Shown here one piece after another: positions 1-5,592 of a DNA stretch of 6,798 nucleotides. The DNA is taken from positions 1 to 6,798 of the forward strand of contig JACVSB010000093.1 of the NCBI GenBank assembly GCA_014534155.1. The letters are read 5' to 3'. The position numbers and the translations under genes were made by a program. This stretch comes from Thermoleophilia bacterium. Lineage in GTDB: Bacteria; Actinomycetota; Thermoleophilia; Gaiellales; Gaiellaceae. Positions within the stretch are counted from its first letter, which is position 1, and every line of letters begins with the position of its first letter. The notes beneath the pieces were generated by a model. It made no database searches. It saw only the letters and a list, made by a program, of their open reading frames with translations, and was not told where the DNA came from.

Positions 1-106
1 CGTCCGGCTGCCGGGCCTGCGCCCCCGCGCCCGGCGCGGCAACGACGAGCGCCCCGTAGAGGACGAGGAGGGCGGCCGCCGCAGAGGAGATCCGGTGAAG
101 AACCAT
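1..106 (-). CDS. Exported protein, N-terminal signal peptide only (cut by left edge)
   Basis: Reading the minus strand from an ATG at 106-104 gives 35 codons with no stop before the window edge. The residues form a textbook Sec signal peptide: a short basic start (MVLHRISS), a hydrophobic alanine/leucine/valine core at about residues 9-24, and a small-residue cleavage region ending A-G-A-Q-A at about residues 27-31. The mature part lies outside the window, so no function can be given. The start is well fixed, because an in-frame TGA lies two codons upstream and this is the first possible start after it. The ribosome site is poor: a GAGAG run abuts the ATG. The gene is transcribed away from the next gene, at 274, across a 167-base divergent spacer. 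That this is a real exported protein is inferred from the signal-peptide shape alone. Confidence 0.6.
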   Translation of the reverse strand, partial: MVLHRISSAAAALLVLYGALVVAAPGAGAQARQPD

Positions 107-125
107 CTCTCAGGTTGCCCGAGGC

Positions 126-131
126 ACAATA
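126..131 (-). promoter_or_regulatory. Possible -10 element for the exported-protein gene
   Basis: On the minus strand this reads TATTGT, an AT-rich island in a very GC-rich spacer and four of six matches to the TATAAT consensus. It lies about 20 bases before the ATG at 106, which would give a leader of roughly 12 bases. No convincing -35 element is visible at the right distance. The call rests only on base composition and position. Confidence 0.22.
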
Positions 132-211
132 AGCGACCCGGACGGGCGGCGGCGGGCGCCTGCAAGCGGCGGCGCGCCGTCGGCACGCGCGCCTCGCTCT
201 CGCGTTACGCT

Positions 212-229
212 CCCGGCCGAACGGCCGGG
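212..229. other. GC hairpin in the divergent spacer
   Basis: A perfect 7-bp inverted repeat, CCCGGCC / GGCCGGG, encloses a 4-base loop (GAAC). It sits in the spacer between the divergent genes starting at 106 and 274. No T-run follows on either strand, so it is not a classical intrinsic terminator. It could be an operator or simply a GC-rich coincidence. Nothing else recognisable was seen in the 107-273 spacer apart from the weak -10 candidate. Confidence 0.35.
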
Positions 230-273
230 CTCTGCGATCACCGCTTGCAGTCCTGTGAGCCGCCTGATTCCCT

Positions 274-861
274 GTGGAGACGGCTCGCTGGGCTCCTCCG
301 ATCGGAATCGTCGTCCTCGTCTGGGCACTCGTAATCGTCGAGCCGGCGCACACTGAGCACAACCTGTGGCCGCCCACGATCTCGCTTACGAACCGGGCGG
401 GGTACCAGCGGGCAGCGCAGGAGAGCTACTGCGTCTTCTCGCCACCGCACGAGGGCCAGGACTCCGGGGTGTCCGTCTGCGCCGACGGCCCGGATCTCCT
501 GCCCCGGCGCCTCTCGGTCGTCCGACCTCGGAAACTCGTGACGATTCGCTTCGGGCGCGCGGTCGCCGTCGACGATGCCGTCGCTTCCGTCCGCGTCCTC
601 GGCCGGAAGCGCGTGATCTCCTCCTTCCGCATCCGGAGGCCCCTCAAGCGGTGGCGTGTCCGGCTGCGGCCGCGCGCCTACGAGGTGGAGGTGTTTGGGC
701 GGTTCGCGATGCCCGACGGGCGCACCGGAGACACGTCAGGCTCGCTCGGCGTCCTCGTCTCGCGGAGCCGCCCGCTCCGGCTCGCGCCGGTCGGCGCTGC
801 CGAACGCCCTCCGCCGCAGCTTGCAGGCCGGATTCCCTGCCGGCTCGAGAACCGCGGCTAA
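274..861 (+). CDS. Uncharacterised membrane-anchored or secreted protein
   Basis: The predicted product has 195 residues and starts at a GTG. Residues 8-24 form one hydrophobic segment (P-P-I-G-I-V-V-L-V-W-A-L-V-I-V), most likely an uncleaved signal anchor or a signal peptide, so the rest would lie outside the membrane. Two cysteines (Cys53 and Cys69) flank a short Gly/Ser-rich stretch and could form a disulfide. The remainder alternates hydrophobic and Arg-rich strands, as expected of a small beta-sandwich, ending near residue 168 with a D-T-S-G-S-L-G-V-L-V motif. Such Cys-x(n)-V-C-A-D proteins look familiar from actinobacterial genomes, but I know of no assigned function. Codon bias (G/C third positions) supports real coding. 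There is no clear Shine-Dalgarno site before the GTG. The last 25 or so residues are Pro/Arg-rich and may be poorly conserved. Confidence 0.6.
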   Translation: METARWAPPIGIVVLVWALVIVEPAHTEHNLWPPTISLTNRAGYQRAAQESYCVFSPPHEGQDSGVSVCADGPDLLPRRLSVVRPRKLVTIRFGRAVAVDDAVASVRVLGRKRVISSFRIRRPLKRWRVRLRPRAYEVEVFGRFAMPDGRTGDTSGSLGVLVSRSRPLRLAPVGAAERPPPQLAGRIPCRLENRG

Positions 862-874
862 GTGGCGGCGGCCA

Positions 875-1040
875 GTCCGGGTCATCGGCTACGCGCCGGT
901 CTCGACCGGTCAGGAATCCGCGGAAGCGACACGCGCGAATAGAAGGGTGCGAGCGGGGCCGCGGGCACGCGCGACCGCGGTCTGTCAGGCACGCGCACCG
1001 AGCGGTGCGGCACGTCCGGGACCGTCTGGCCCCGCTCGCA
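875..1040 (+). pseudogene. Relic of a serine recombinase (resolvase/invertase family), frameshifted
   Basis: Codons from 875 read V-R-V-I-G-Y-A-P-V-S-T-G-Q-E, which closely matches the start of serine site-specific recombinases (R-V-I-G-Y-x-R-V-S-T-x-x-Q). In that family the Ser is the nucleophile and the Arg three residues after the Tyr block helps catalysis; here that Arg is Pro. In another frame, from 930, codons read R-I-E-G-C-E-R-G-R-G, resembling the next conserved block (R-x-x-I-E-x-x-C-E-R-R-G-W). At 1020-1031, in the same frame, D-R-L-A appears, and one base further on Arg-Ser follows, echoing the catalytic D-R-x-x-R-S block. The spacing from Tyr to Asp-Arg is about 43 codons, against about 60 in intact members, which implies deletions. 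There is no plausible start codon: the position of the usual Met is GTC. I infer a dead fragment of a mobile-element gene. The first block is the strong part; the later blocks could be chance. Confidence 0.5.
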
Positions 1041-1326
1041 GCAAGTGCGTACGCGCAGGACGGCCACTGTTCGACGAGGCTGGGACCATCTCCCTAGGTT
1101 GCGGCGAGGATCACGGCGACGCCGGTCGCGATCACAGCGTTGGCCTAGGCGAGAGAGCACGCGGCGGATCGTGACCGCGAACGGCCGCGTCTCGGGGTCG
1201 ATCGGCATCTACCGCGCCGGCAGCTCTTCCCGGGCGGGGCCGAGCGAGCCGGGGCCGCTACGTTCGCTTGCTTGGCGGGTACCAAGACGCGCGTACCGAC
1301 TACCCGACCCGCCGAAGGAAGAGGCG
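1041..1326. other. Gene-free stretch, probably decayed sequence
   Basis: Together with the relic before it, this fills the gap between the gene ending at 861 and the terminator at 1327. I see no reading frame with convincing protein character on either strand. The long open frames here are Arg/Pro/Ser-rich and typical of non-coding GC-rich DNA. One weak hint of an older gene is on the minus strand: codons from 1208 read M-P-I-D-P-E-T-R-P-F-A-V, and after a one-base shift codons from 1144 to 1094 read A-N-A-V-I-A-T-G-V-A-V-I-L-A-A-T before a stop. Small imperfect hairpins occur around 1270-1296. Confidence 0.4.
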
Positions 1327-1352
1327 AAAAGCCCCGCTTTTGAGGGGCTTTT
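1327..1352. terminator. Bidirectional intrinsic terminator after tRNA-Asn
   Basis: A perfect 9-bp inverted repeat, AAAAGCCCC / GGGGCTTTT, encloses an 8-base loop (1336-1343). Its GC core is flanked by A-runs on one side and T-runs on the other, so it can act as a rho-independent terminator on both strands. On the minus strand it begins four bases after the tRNA 3' end, the expected place to stop tRNA transcription. On the plus strand it would block read-through into the dnaG cluster. Confidence 0.85.
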
Positions 1353-1356
1353 CCTA

Positions 1357-1429
1357 CTCCCCGGGCTGGACTCGAACCAGCAACCCTCCGGTTAACAGCC
1401 GGATGCTCTGCCAATTGAGCTACCGGGGA
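1357..1429 (-). tRNA. tRNA-Asn (anticodon GUU)
   Basis: The 73-base minus-strand sequence folds as a full cloverleaf. The acceptor stem is TCCCCGG paired with CCGGGGA, with discriminator G at 1357. The D arm is GCTC...GAGC, the anticodon arm is TCCGG-CTGTTAA-CCGGA, the variable loop has five bases, and the T arm is GCTGG-TTCGAGT-CCAGC. The anticodon GTT lies at 1396-1394 and decodes the asparagine codons AAC and AAU. The terminal CCA is not encoded (TAGG follows), so it must be added after transcription. The gene lies 35 bases downstream of dnaG on the same strand and has its own terminator at 1327-1352. Whether it has its own promoter or is cut from the dnaG transcript cannot be told from the sequence. 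Confidence 0.97.
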
Positions 1430-1441
1430 ACGGGGAGGCCA

Positions 1442-1470
1442 GTGTAGCGGCGCCTACCCCGCCGCTACAC
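1442..1470. other. 11-bp perfect hairpin overlapping the dnaG stop codon
   Basis: GTGTAGCGGCG and CGCCGCTACAC are exact inverted repeats separated by seven bases (1453-1459). The dnaG TAG stop (1467-1465) is inside one arm, and the hairpin ends 12 bases before the tRNA 5' end at 1429. There is no U-run after it on the minus strand, so it is not a standard intrinsic terminator. It could protect the dnaG mRNA 3' end, attenuate transcription or mark a processing site between mRNA and tRNA. The structure is certain; the role is inference. Confidence 0.7.
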
Positions 1471-3114
1471 GAGCGCGGACGCTGCTTCCCGCACCCGAGC
1501 GAGCTCCGTCTGGAGCTCGCGGAGGCGCTCGCCGTCGGCGCCCGCGACCTCGCGCCGGAGGTGACGCTCGCGGAGGCGAAGGAGAAGCTCCCGGGCGGTC
1601 GTCTCGTCGATCCCCTCCGCAGCCGCCCGCGCGTCGAGCTCGGCCACGAGCGCCGTCAGCTCCGGGCCCGGCTGCTCGCCGCCGACGAGCGCCGAGCGCA
1701 GCCGACGGTGCGCCTCGACCTGGAAGTGCTCTGGCGAGATCTCGGCCAGGACCGGAAGAAGTCGGCGATGCGCGACGACGCCGGCGAGGGCGTCGCGCTC
1801 GAGCCGCTCGCCGGCGTCCAGAACCTTTCGCGAGAGCGCCTCTCCCGGCGTCGCGCGCGCGACGAGTGCCGGCAGCCGGCGCTGCAGGTCGGCCGGCAGG
1901 TCGAGACGGTCGGCGGCATACTCGACAGCCGCGATCCACTCGGTGTTGCGCTCGAAGGACGCGACGACGTCCTGGACCCGACGGTAGGCCTCCTCCTTCG
2001 AGCGCGCGCGGTCGATCTCGAGCTTGACGCGGTAGCGGGGGTACGCCTCCGCGGCGCCGACGAGAGCGGGGAACTCGTCGGGCCGGTCCGCCGGATCGCT
2101 GCCTTCGGGCAGCGAGACGACGGCGACCTCCCGAAACTCGCGGTAGGCGAGGTCCATCCCGCGCAGCGTGGCGGCCTCGCCGGCAGCGTCCGCGTCGAAA
2201 CAGAGGAGGAGCCGGCCAGTCAACCTGCCGAGCTCCTTGAGCTGGAGCGGAGTCAACGCCGTGCCCATCGACGCCACGACGCCGGTGTACCCCGCCTGGT
2301 GGAGCGCGAGCACGTCCGTATACCCCTCGACCACGACCGCACGGTCCTCCTTCGTGATCGCAGCGCGCGCCTCGTGGAGGCCGTACAGGAGCGAAGCCTT
2401 GTGGAAGACGTCGCTCTCGGGCGAGTTCACGTACTTGGCGGGGATGGGATCGTCCTCGCGGAGGCGGCGGGCTCCGAAGCCGAGCACGCGACCGCGAGCG
2501 TCCGAGAGCGGGAAGACGAGGCGCGTGGAGAAGTAGTCGTTCCCGCGCCGGTTCACGAGGCCGGCGGCGACGAGCTCGTCTCCGCTGAAGCCGCGCGCGT
2601 GGGCCCCCGCGGGGAGGTGGGTCGGTCCCGGCGAGAGCCCGAGCCGGAAGCGCCTGCAGACCTCCTCGCGCAGACCGCGCTCGCGCAGGTACGCGCGCAC
2701 GTCCTCCCCGGCGGAGGACTCCCACAGGTGGCGCGAGTAGAAGACTGCCGCCGCCTCGAGCAGGGCGAGGAGGCGTTCGCGGCGGCGGCGCCCGGCCTCC
2801 GCGCGCGGCGAGTCCTCCTCGTACTCGAGCTGGACGCCCGTCCGCGCGGCGAGCCACTCGACCGCCTCCGCGAAGTCCAGCCCCTCGCTCTCGCGGACGA
2901 ACGAGATCAGGTCGCCGCCCTTTCCGCAGCCGAAGCAGTAGAAGAGCTTGTCGGCGGCGTTGACGGAGAAGCTCGGCGTGCGCTCCTCGTGGAAGGGACA
3001 GCGGCCGACCCAGCGCGATCCGACCCGCCGAAGGGCGGTCCGCGCCGAGACGATGTCCACCATGTCGGCGGTGGCCGTCGCCTGCTCGATGCTCGACTTC
3101 CTGATCAGCGCCAT
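1465..3114 (-). CDS. dnaG: DNA primase
   Basis: DnaG makes the short RNA primers for DNA replication, working with the replicative helicase. The predicted protein has 549 residues (E. coli DnaG has 581). The N-terminal CHC2-type zinc domain shows Cys39, His42, Cys60 and Cys63 (C-P-F-H...Y-C-F-G-C-G-K-G-G-D). The central catalytic core has the R-L-V-F-P-L stretch (198-203) and the TOPRIM motifs V-V-E-G-Y-T-D-V with Glu263, and C-F-D-A-D with Asp307 and Asp309. These match the metal-binding acidic residues of the family almost position for position. The helical C-terminal part (about 430-549) is the expected helicase-binding region and is less conserved. The ATG at 3114-3112 follows the dgt TAG stop directly, with no good Shine-Dalgarno site, which points to translational coupling with dgt. 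tRNA-Asn lies downstream. The reading is confident from domain content. Confidence 0.97.
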   Translation of the reverse strand: MALIRKSSIEQATATADMVDIVSARTALRRVGSRWVGRCPFHEERTPSFSVNAADKLFYCFGCGKGGDLISFVRESEGLDFAEAVEWLAARTGVQLEYEEDSPRAEAGRRRRERLLALLEAAAVFYSRHLWESSAGEDVRAYLRERGLREEVCRRFRLGLSPGPTHLPAGAHARGFSGDELVAAGLVNRRGNDYFSTRLVFPLSDARGRVLGFGARRLREDDPIPAKYVNSPESDVFHKASLLYGLHEARAAITKEDRAVVVEGYTDVLALHQAGYTGVVASMGTALTPLQLKELGRLTGRLLLCFDADAAGEAATLRGMDLAYREFREVAVVSLPEGSDPADRPDEFPALVGAAEAYPRYRVKLEIDRARSKEEAYRRVQDVVASFERNTEWIAAVEYAADRLDLPADLQRRLPALVARATPGEALSRKVLDAGERLERDALAGVVAHRRLLPVLAEISPEHFQVEAHRRLRSALVGGEQPGPELTALVAELDARAAAEGIDETTARELLLRLRERHLRREVAGADGERLRELQTELARVREAASALV

Positions 3115-4110
3115 CTACGCCGCGTACTCGAGCGCGAAGCGGTCCGTCATCCCGGCGACGTGGTCCGTCACGCGCTGCGCGAGGTCGCCGGGGCGGCCCG
3201 CGGGCAGCTCGGCGCGATGCTCGAGCAGATGCTCGAAGACGCGGCGAACCGTCCGGTGCGCGAGGTCGCGCTGCCCGGCCGCCGCCGGGCCGAGGTACAC
3301 GCGCTCGAACATGAACGCCCGGAGGTTCGCAAGAGCGCTCGCGACCGCATCTCCCTGCACGACGTCGCCCGCGTGCGCCGAGTGCTCGACCAGGTCGTGG
3401 ACGAGCGTGTCGATCCTCCGCGATCCCGTGGGACCGAGGATCTCGAGCTCGCCTTCGGGCAGGTCCTGACCGTCGAGGACGCCGGCGCGGATCGCGTCGT
3501 CGATGTCGTGGTTCAGGTAGGCGAAGCGGTCGACGAGGCGGACGATCTTCCCCTCCAGGGTGACCGGCTCGTCCGGCCCGGTGTGCCGCAGGATCCCGTC
3601 GCGGACCTCGAACGTCAAGTTCAGGCCTCGACCGTCACGCTCGAGGACGTCGACGACGCGGAGCGAGTGCTCGTTGTGCCGGAAGGAGCGGCCGAACCGC
3701 TCCCGCAGAACCTCGTCGAGCGCTTCCTCCCCCGTGTGTCCGAACGGCGTATGCCCGAGGTCGTGGCCGAGCGCGATCGCCTCGGCAAGATCCTCGTTCA
3801 GGCGTAGCGCGCGCGCGACTGCTCGCGAGATCCCCGCAGTTTCCAGCGTGTGGGTGAGGCGGGTCCGGTAGTGGTCGCCGCGCGGGTCGATGAACACCTG
3901 CGTCTTGTGCTTCAAGCGCCGGAAGGACTTCGAATGCACGATCCGGTCCCGGTCGCGCTGGAACGGCGTTCGCAGGGAGCACTCCTCCTCGGGGGACACC
4001 CGCCCCGCCGTCTCGTACGACCGGACGGCGAGCGGCAAGAGCCAGGCGCTCTCTCGCGCGCGGGTCACGGTCTCGAACTCCTCGGCGACCGAACGTGCCA
4101 GTGTCTCCAC
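3115..4110 (-). CDS. dgt: dGTPase-like deoxynucleotide triphosphohydrolase (HD domain)
   Basis: Enzymes of this family cleave dNTPs to the deoxynucleoside and inorganic triphosphate and so trim the dNTP pool. The 331-residue product has the family opening R-T-P-F-Q-R-D-R-D-R-I-V-H-S-K-S-F-R-R-L (47-66) and the metal-binding HD signature: His87 in R-L-T-H-T-L-E, His116-Asp117 in G-H-D-L-G-H-T-P-F-G-H, and a later Asp in Y-L-N-H-D-I-D-D-A (198-206, probably Asp202). The end, A-G-M-T-D-R-F-A, is also typical. The exact dNTP preference cannot be read from sequence. The GTG at 4110 is the first start after an in-frame stop, but a GTG at 4068 (codon 15) is preceded by GAGGAG at a 9-base spacing and may be the true start, giving 317 residues. 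The stop codon abuts the dnaG start. The pairing of dgt with dnaG is a known actinobacterial arrangement. Confidence 0.93.
   Translation of the reverse strand: METLARSVAEEFETVTRARESAWLLPLAVRSYETAGRVSPEEECSLRTPFQRDRDRIVHSKSFRRLKHKTQVFIDPRGDHYRTRLTHTLETAGISRAVARALRLNEDLAEAIALGHDLGHTPFGHTGEEALDEVLRERFGRSFRHNEHSLRVVDVLERDGRGLNLTFEVRDGILRHTGPDEPVTLEGKIVRLVDRFAYLNHDIDDAIRAGVLDGQDLPEGELEILGPTGSRRIDTLVHDLVEHSAHAGDVVQGDAVASALANLRAFMFERVYLGPAAAGQRDLAHRTVRRVFEHLLEHRAELPAGRPGDLAQRVTDHVAGMTDRFALEYAA
4078..4083 (-). promoter_or_regulatory. Ribosome binding site favouring an internal dgt start
   Basis: The minus strand reads GAGGAG here, nine bases before a GTG at 4068-4066 that is codon 15 of the long dgt frame. 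The upstream GTG at 4110 has only a GGAG two bases away, which is too close for good use. Family similarity becomes clear only after this internal start, so the shorter form may be the real one. Confidence 0.4.
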
Positions 4111-4131
4111 CGCTCCAGCGTACTCGGCGCC

Positions 4132-4166
4132 GCGGCTGATCCCCGTCCTCGCTCCTCTTCAGCCGC
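4132..4166. other. Inverted repeat between the SDR gene and dgt
   Basis: GCGGCTGA (4132-4139) and TCAGCCGC (4159-4166) are perfect 8-bp inverted repeats with a 19-base loop. On the minus strand the loop is purine-rich and contains an AGAGGAG run. The repeat occupies most of the 60-base gap between the SDR stop codon and the dgt start. It lacks a U-run, so termination is doubtful. It might separate expression of the SDR gene from that of dgt-dnaG. Confidence 0.4.
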
Positions 4167-4170
4167 CGGC

Positions 4171-4956
4171 CTAGACGATGATCGGAACCGTCCCGCCGTC
4201 TGCGCTCCAGGCGGCTCCCGTAACGTAGCTCGCACGCTCCGAGCAGAGGAACACGATTACGGAAGCGATCTCGCCCGGCTCGGCCAGGCGGCCGAGCGGC
4301 CTGGCCCGACCGACGCCCGCGAGCACGTCGTCGCGCGTCTTCCCCGACCGCTCGGCCGCCTGGTCGGCAAGACCGCCGGGCGCGAGCCACGCGGGCGAGG
4401 CCGTGGGGCCCGGCGTCACCGCGTTGCAGAGGATCCCGTCCTTGGCGTACTCGTCGGCGACGAGGCGGGAGAGCGAGAGGACGGCCGCCTTGGTCACGCT
4501 GTAGTCCGGCATCCCCGTGGAGGGGCGCTTGCCCGCCGTCGAGCTGACGTTCACGATGCGGCCGAAGCCGCGAGCGCGCATGCTCGGAAGGACGGCGCGA
4601 ATCGCGCGCACGAAGCTCAGGACGTTCAGCTCCCAGAGGCGCGTCCAGTCATCGTCCGTCACCTCGTCGAACGGGCGCTGGTAGGCGACGCCGACGTTGT
4701 TCACGAGACACTCGACCGGGCCGAGCTCCGACGCGACGCGTTCGACGAGCGCATGCGGCGCCTCGCGGTGGGCGAGGTCGGCGGCCACTGCGAGCGCCGC
4801 GCCAGTCTCGACGCGTGCCTGCTCGACCCGCTCCTCCGCCCGCCCTGTGACCGCGACCCGGGCGCCCTCCCGGACGAGGAGGCGGGCGACCTCAAGCCCG
4901 ATGCCCGAGGTCGAGCCCGTGATGAGGCAGACGCGGTCTTCCAGCCCGAGGCGCAC
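4171..4956 (-). CDS. Short-chain dehydrogenase/reductase (classical SDR)
   Basis: The 261-residue product is a standard-length classical SDR, a cytosolic NAD(P)-dependent oxidoreductase with a Rossmann fold. The cofactor motif T-G-S-T-S-G-I-G is at 13-20. N-N-V-G (86-89) is a Val variant of the usual N-N-A-G. The catalytic set is Asn111, Ser139 (in N-V-S-S-T-A-G), Tyr152 and Lys156 (Y-S-V-T-K). Arg39 directly after the second strand (V-T-G-R) favours NADPH. The C-terminus has the usual P-G-E-I-A-S-V-I-V-F-L-C-S and G-A-A-W-S-A-D-G-G-T. The overall pattern resembles 3-oxoacyl-ACP reductase-like or glucose-dehydrogenase-like members, but the substrate cannot be assigned. The GTG start lacks a Shine-Dalgarno site but gives the normal N-terminal length. 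The gene lies 60 bases upstream of dgt on the same strand and diverges from the CAP-protein gene at 5017. Confidence 0.93.
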   Translation of the reverse strand: MRLGLEDRVCLITGSTSGIGLEVARLLVREGARVAVTGRAEERVEQARVETGAALAVAADLAHREAPHALVERVASELGPVECLVNNVGVAYQRPFDEVTDDDWTRLWELNVLSFVRAIRAVLPSMRARGFGRIVNVSSTAGKRPSTGMPDYSVTKAAVLSLSRLVADEYAKDGILCNAVTPGPTASPAWLAPGGLADQAAERSGKTRDDVLAGVGRARPLGRLAEPGEIASVIVFLCSERASYVTGAAWSADGGTVPIIV

Positions 4957-4967
4957 CGGGAGACGAT

Positions 4968-4983
4968 AACCCCCGTGCGGGTT
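4968..4983. promoter_or_regulatory. Small inverted repeat in the divergent SDR / CAP promoter region
   Basis: AACCC and GGGTT form a 5-bp inverted repeat with six intervening bases, in the 60-base spacer (4957-5016) between two divergent start codons. The spacer must contain the start signals of both genes, and this repeat is a possible operator. It is short enough to be chance. No clear -35/-10 pair is visible on either strand. Confidence 0.2.
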
Positions 4984-5016
4984 CAGCTTGCTCGCACCCT
5001 TGCCGACTCAGCCGGT

Positions 5017-5562
5017 ATGGCTCTGCGGTCACGTCAGGTCGCCTTCGTGCTCGCGCTCGCGAGCCTCGCCGCGGCGCTCGCGCTCCCCTCGCGCGCGGGA
5101 GCCGCTCCCCGCCTCGTCGCCGCAGACCGGCTCGAGCTGGCCGTCGTCGCGCGCGTGAACGCCGTTCGCAAGGCCCGCGGGCTGCCGGTCCTCGCGGGAC
5201 GCGCTGCGCTCAAGCGCGCCGCCACGAGGCACGTCACGAACATGGCCTACCACGGCTACTTCAGCCACGCCTGGTCGACCGGCACACCGTTCGAGCGCTG
5301 GATCCGCCGCTTCTGGCCAGGCACCGGAACGTGGACCTCCTGGTCCGTCGGCGAGAACCTCTACTGGCGCGGCCCGACGATCACCGCGCGGCAGGTCGTG
5401 AACGCTTGGCTCCGGAGCCGCCCCCACCGGCGGAACCTGCTCGCTCGGGGGTGGCGGTCGGTGGGCGTCGGCGCGGTGGAGACTCTCGACCCCCTCGGCG
5501 CGTACAGCGGGCCTACGCAGGCGACGATCGTGGCCGCCGAGTTCGGCGTCCGGCGGCGCTAG
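5017..5562 (+). CDS. Secreted CAP/SCP-domain protein (YkwD-like)
   Basis: The 181-residue product begins with a signal peptide: basic M-A-L-R-S-R, a hydrophobic Ala/Leu core at about residues 8-23, and likely cleavage near A-G-A-A at 27-30. The rest is one bacterial CAP domain (cysteine-rich secretory, antigen 5, PR-1 family). It shows V-N-A-V-R-K-A-R-G-L (47-56), H-G-Y-F-S-H with His84, V-G-E-N-L with Glu113, and R-S-R-P-H-R-R-N-L-L with His137, followed by V-G-V-G. His84, Glu113 and His137 correspond to the conserved cavity residues. The domain has no cysteines, as is common in bacterial members. Functions of bacterial CAP proteins are poorly known, with spore-coat, envelope and ligand-binding roles proposed. 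The upstream frame stays open for a long way against the SDR gene, but the ATG at 5017 is chosen because it begins the signal peptide. The next gene starts 30 bases downstream. Confidence 0.92.
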   Translation: MALRSRQVAFVLALASLAAALALPSRAGAAPRLVAADRLELAVVARVNAVRKARGLPVLAGRAALKRAATRHVTNMAYHGYFSHAWSTGTPFERWIRRFWPGTGTWTSWSVGENLYWRGPTITARQVVNAWLRSRPHRRNLLARGWRSVGVGAVETLDPLGAYSGPTQATIVAAEFGVRRR

Positions 5563-5592
5563 CGAATCGCGGCGAGCGGGAACGACGCCGGC

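Noticed and set aside
656..1174. A 172-codon open frame overlapping the end of the membrane-protein gene
   Set aside because: Only the short stretch from 875 has family resemblance (the recombinase relic). The rest is Arg/Ser/Pro-rich noise with no valid start for the relic.
1145..1414. Open frames crossing the tRNA, including one ending L-D-S-N-Q-Q-P-S-G and one starting M-A-E-H-P-A-V-N-R-R
   Set aside because: These are well-known false peptides from translating a tRNA gene and its complement; the tRNA fold is complete.
1354..1432. A tRNA-Asn attachment site for an integrated element
   Set aside because: I found no second copy of the tRNA 3' end in the window and no intact integrase, so an att site cannot be supported here.
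1561..3807. A 748-codon open frame on the plus strand, antisense to dnaG and dgt
   Set aside because: It runs opposite two well-identified genes, and its Arg/Glu/Val-rich translation has no domain signs. Long antisense open frames are expected when third codon positions are nearly all G or C.
3850..5016. Open frame leading into the CAP-protein gene from upstream
   Set aside because: It is antisense to the dgt start and the SDR gene. The real protein begins at the ATG at 5017, where a signal peptide starts, so the upstream part is a shadow.
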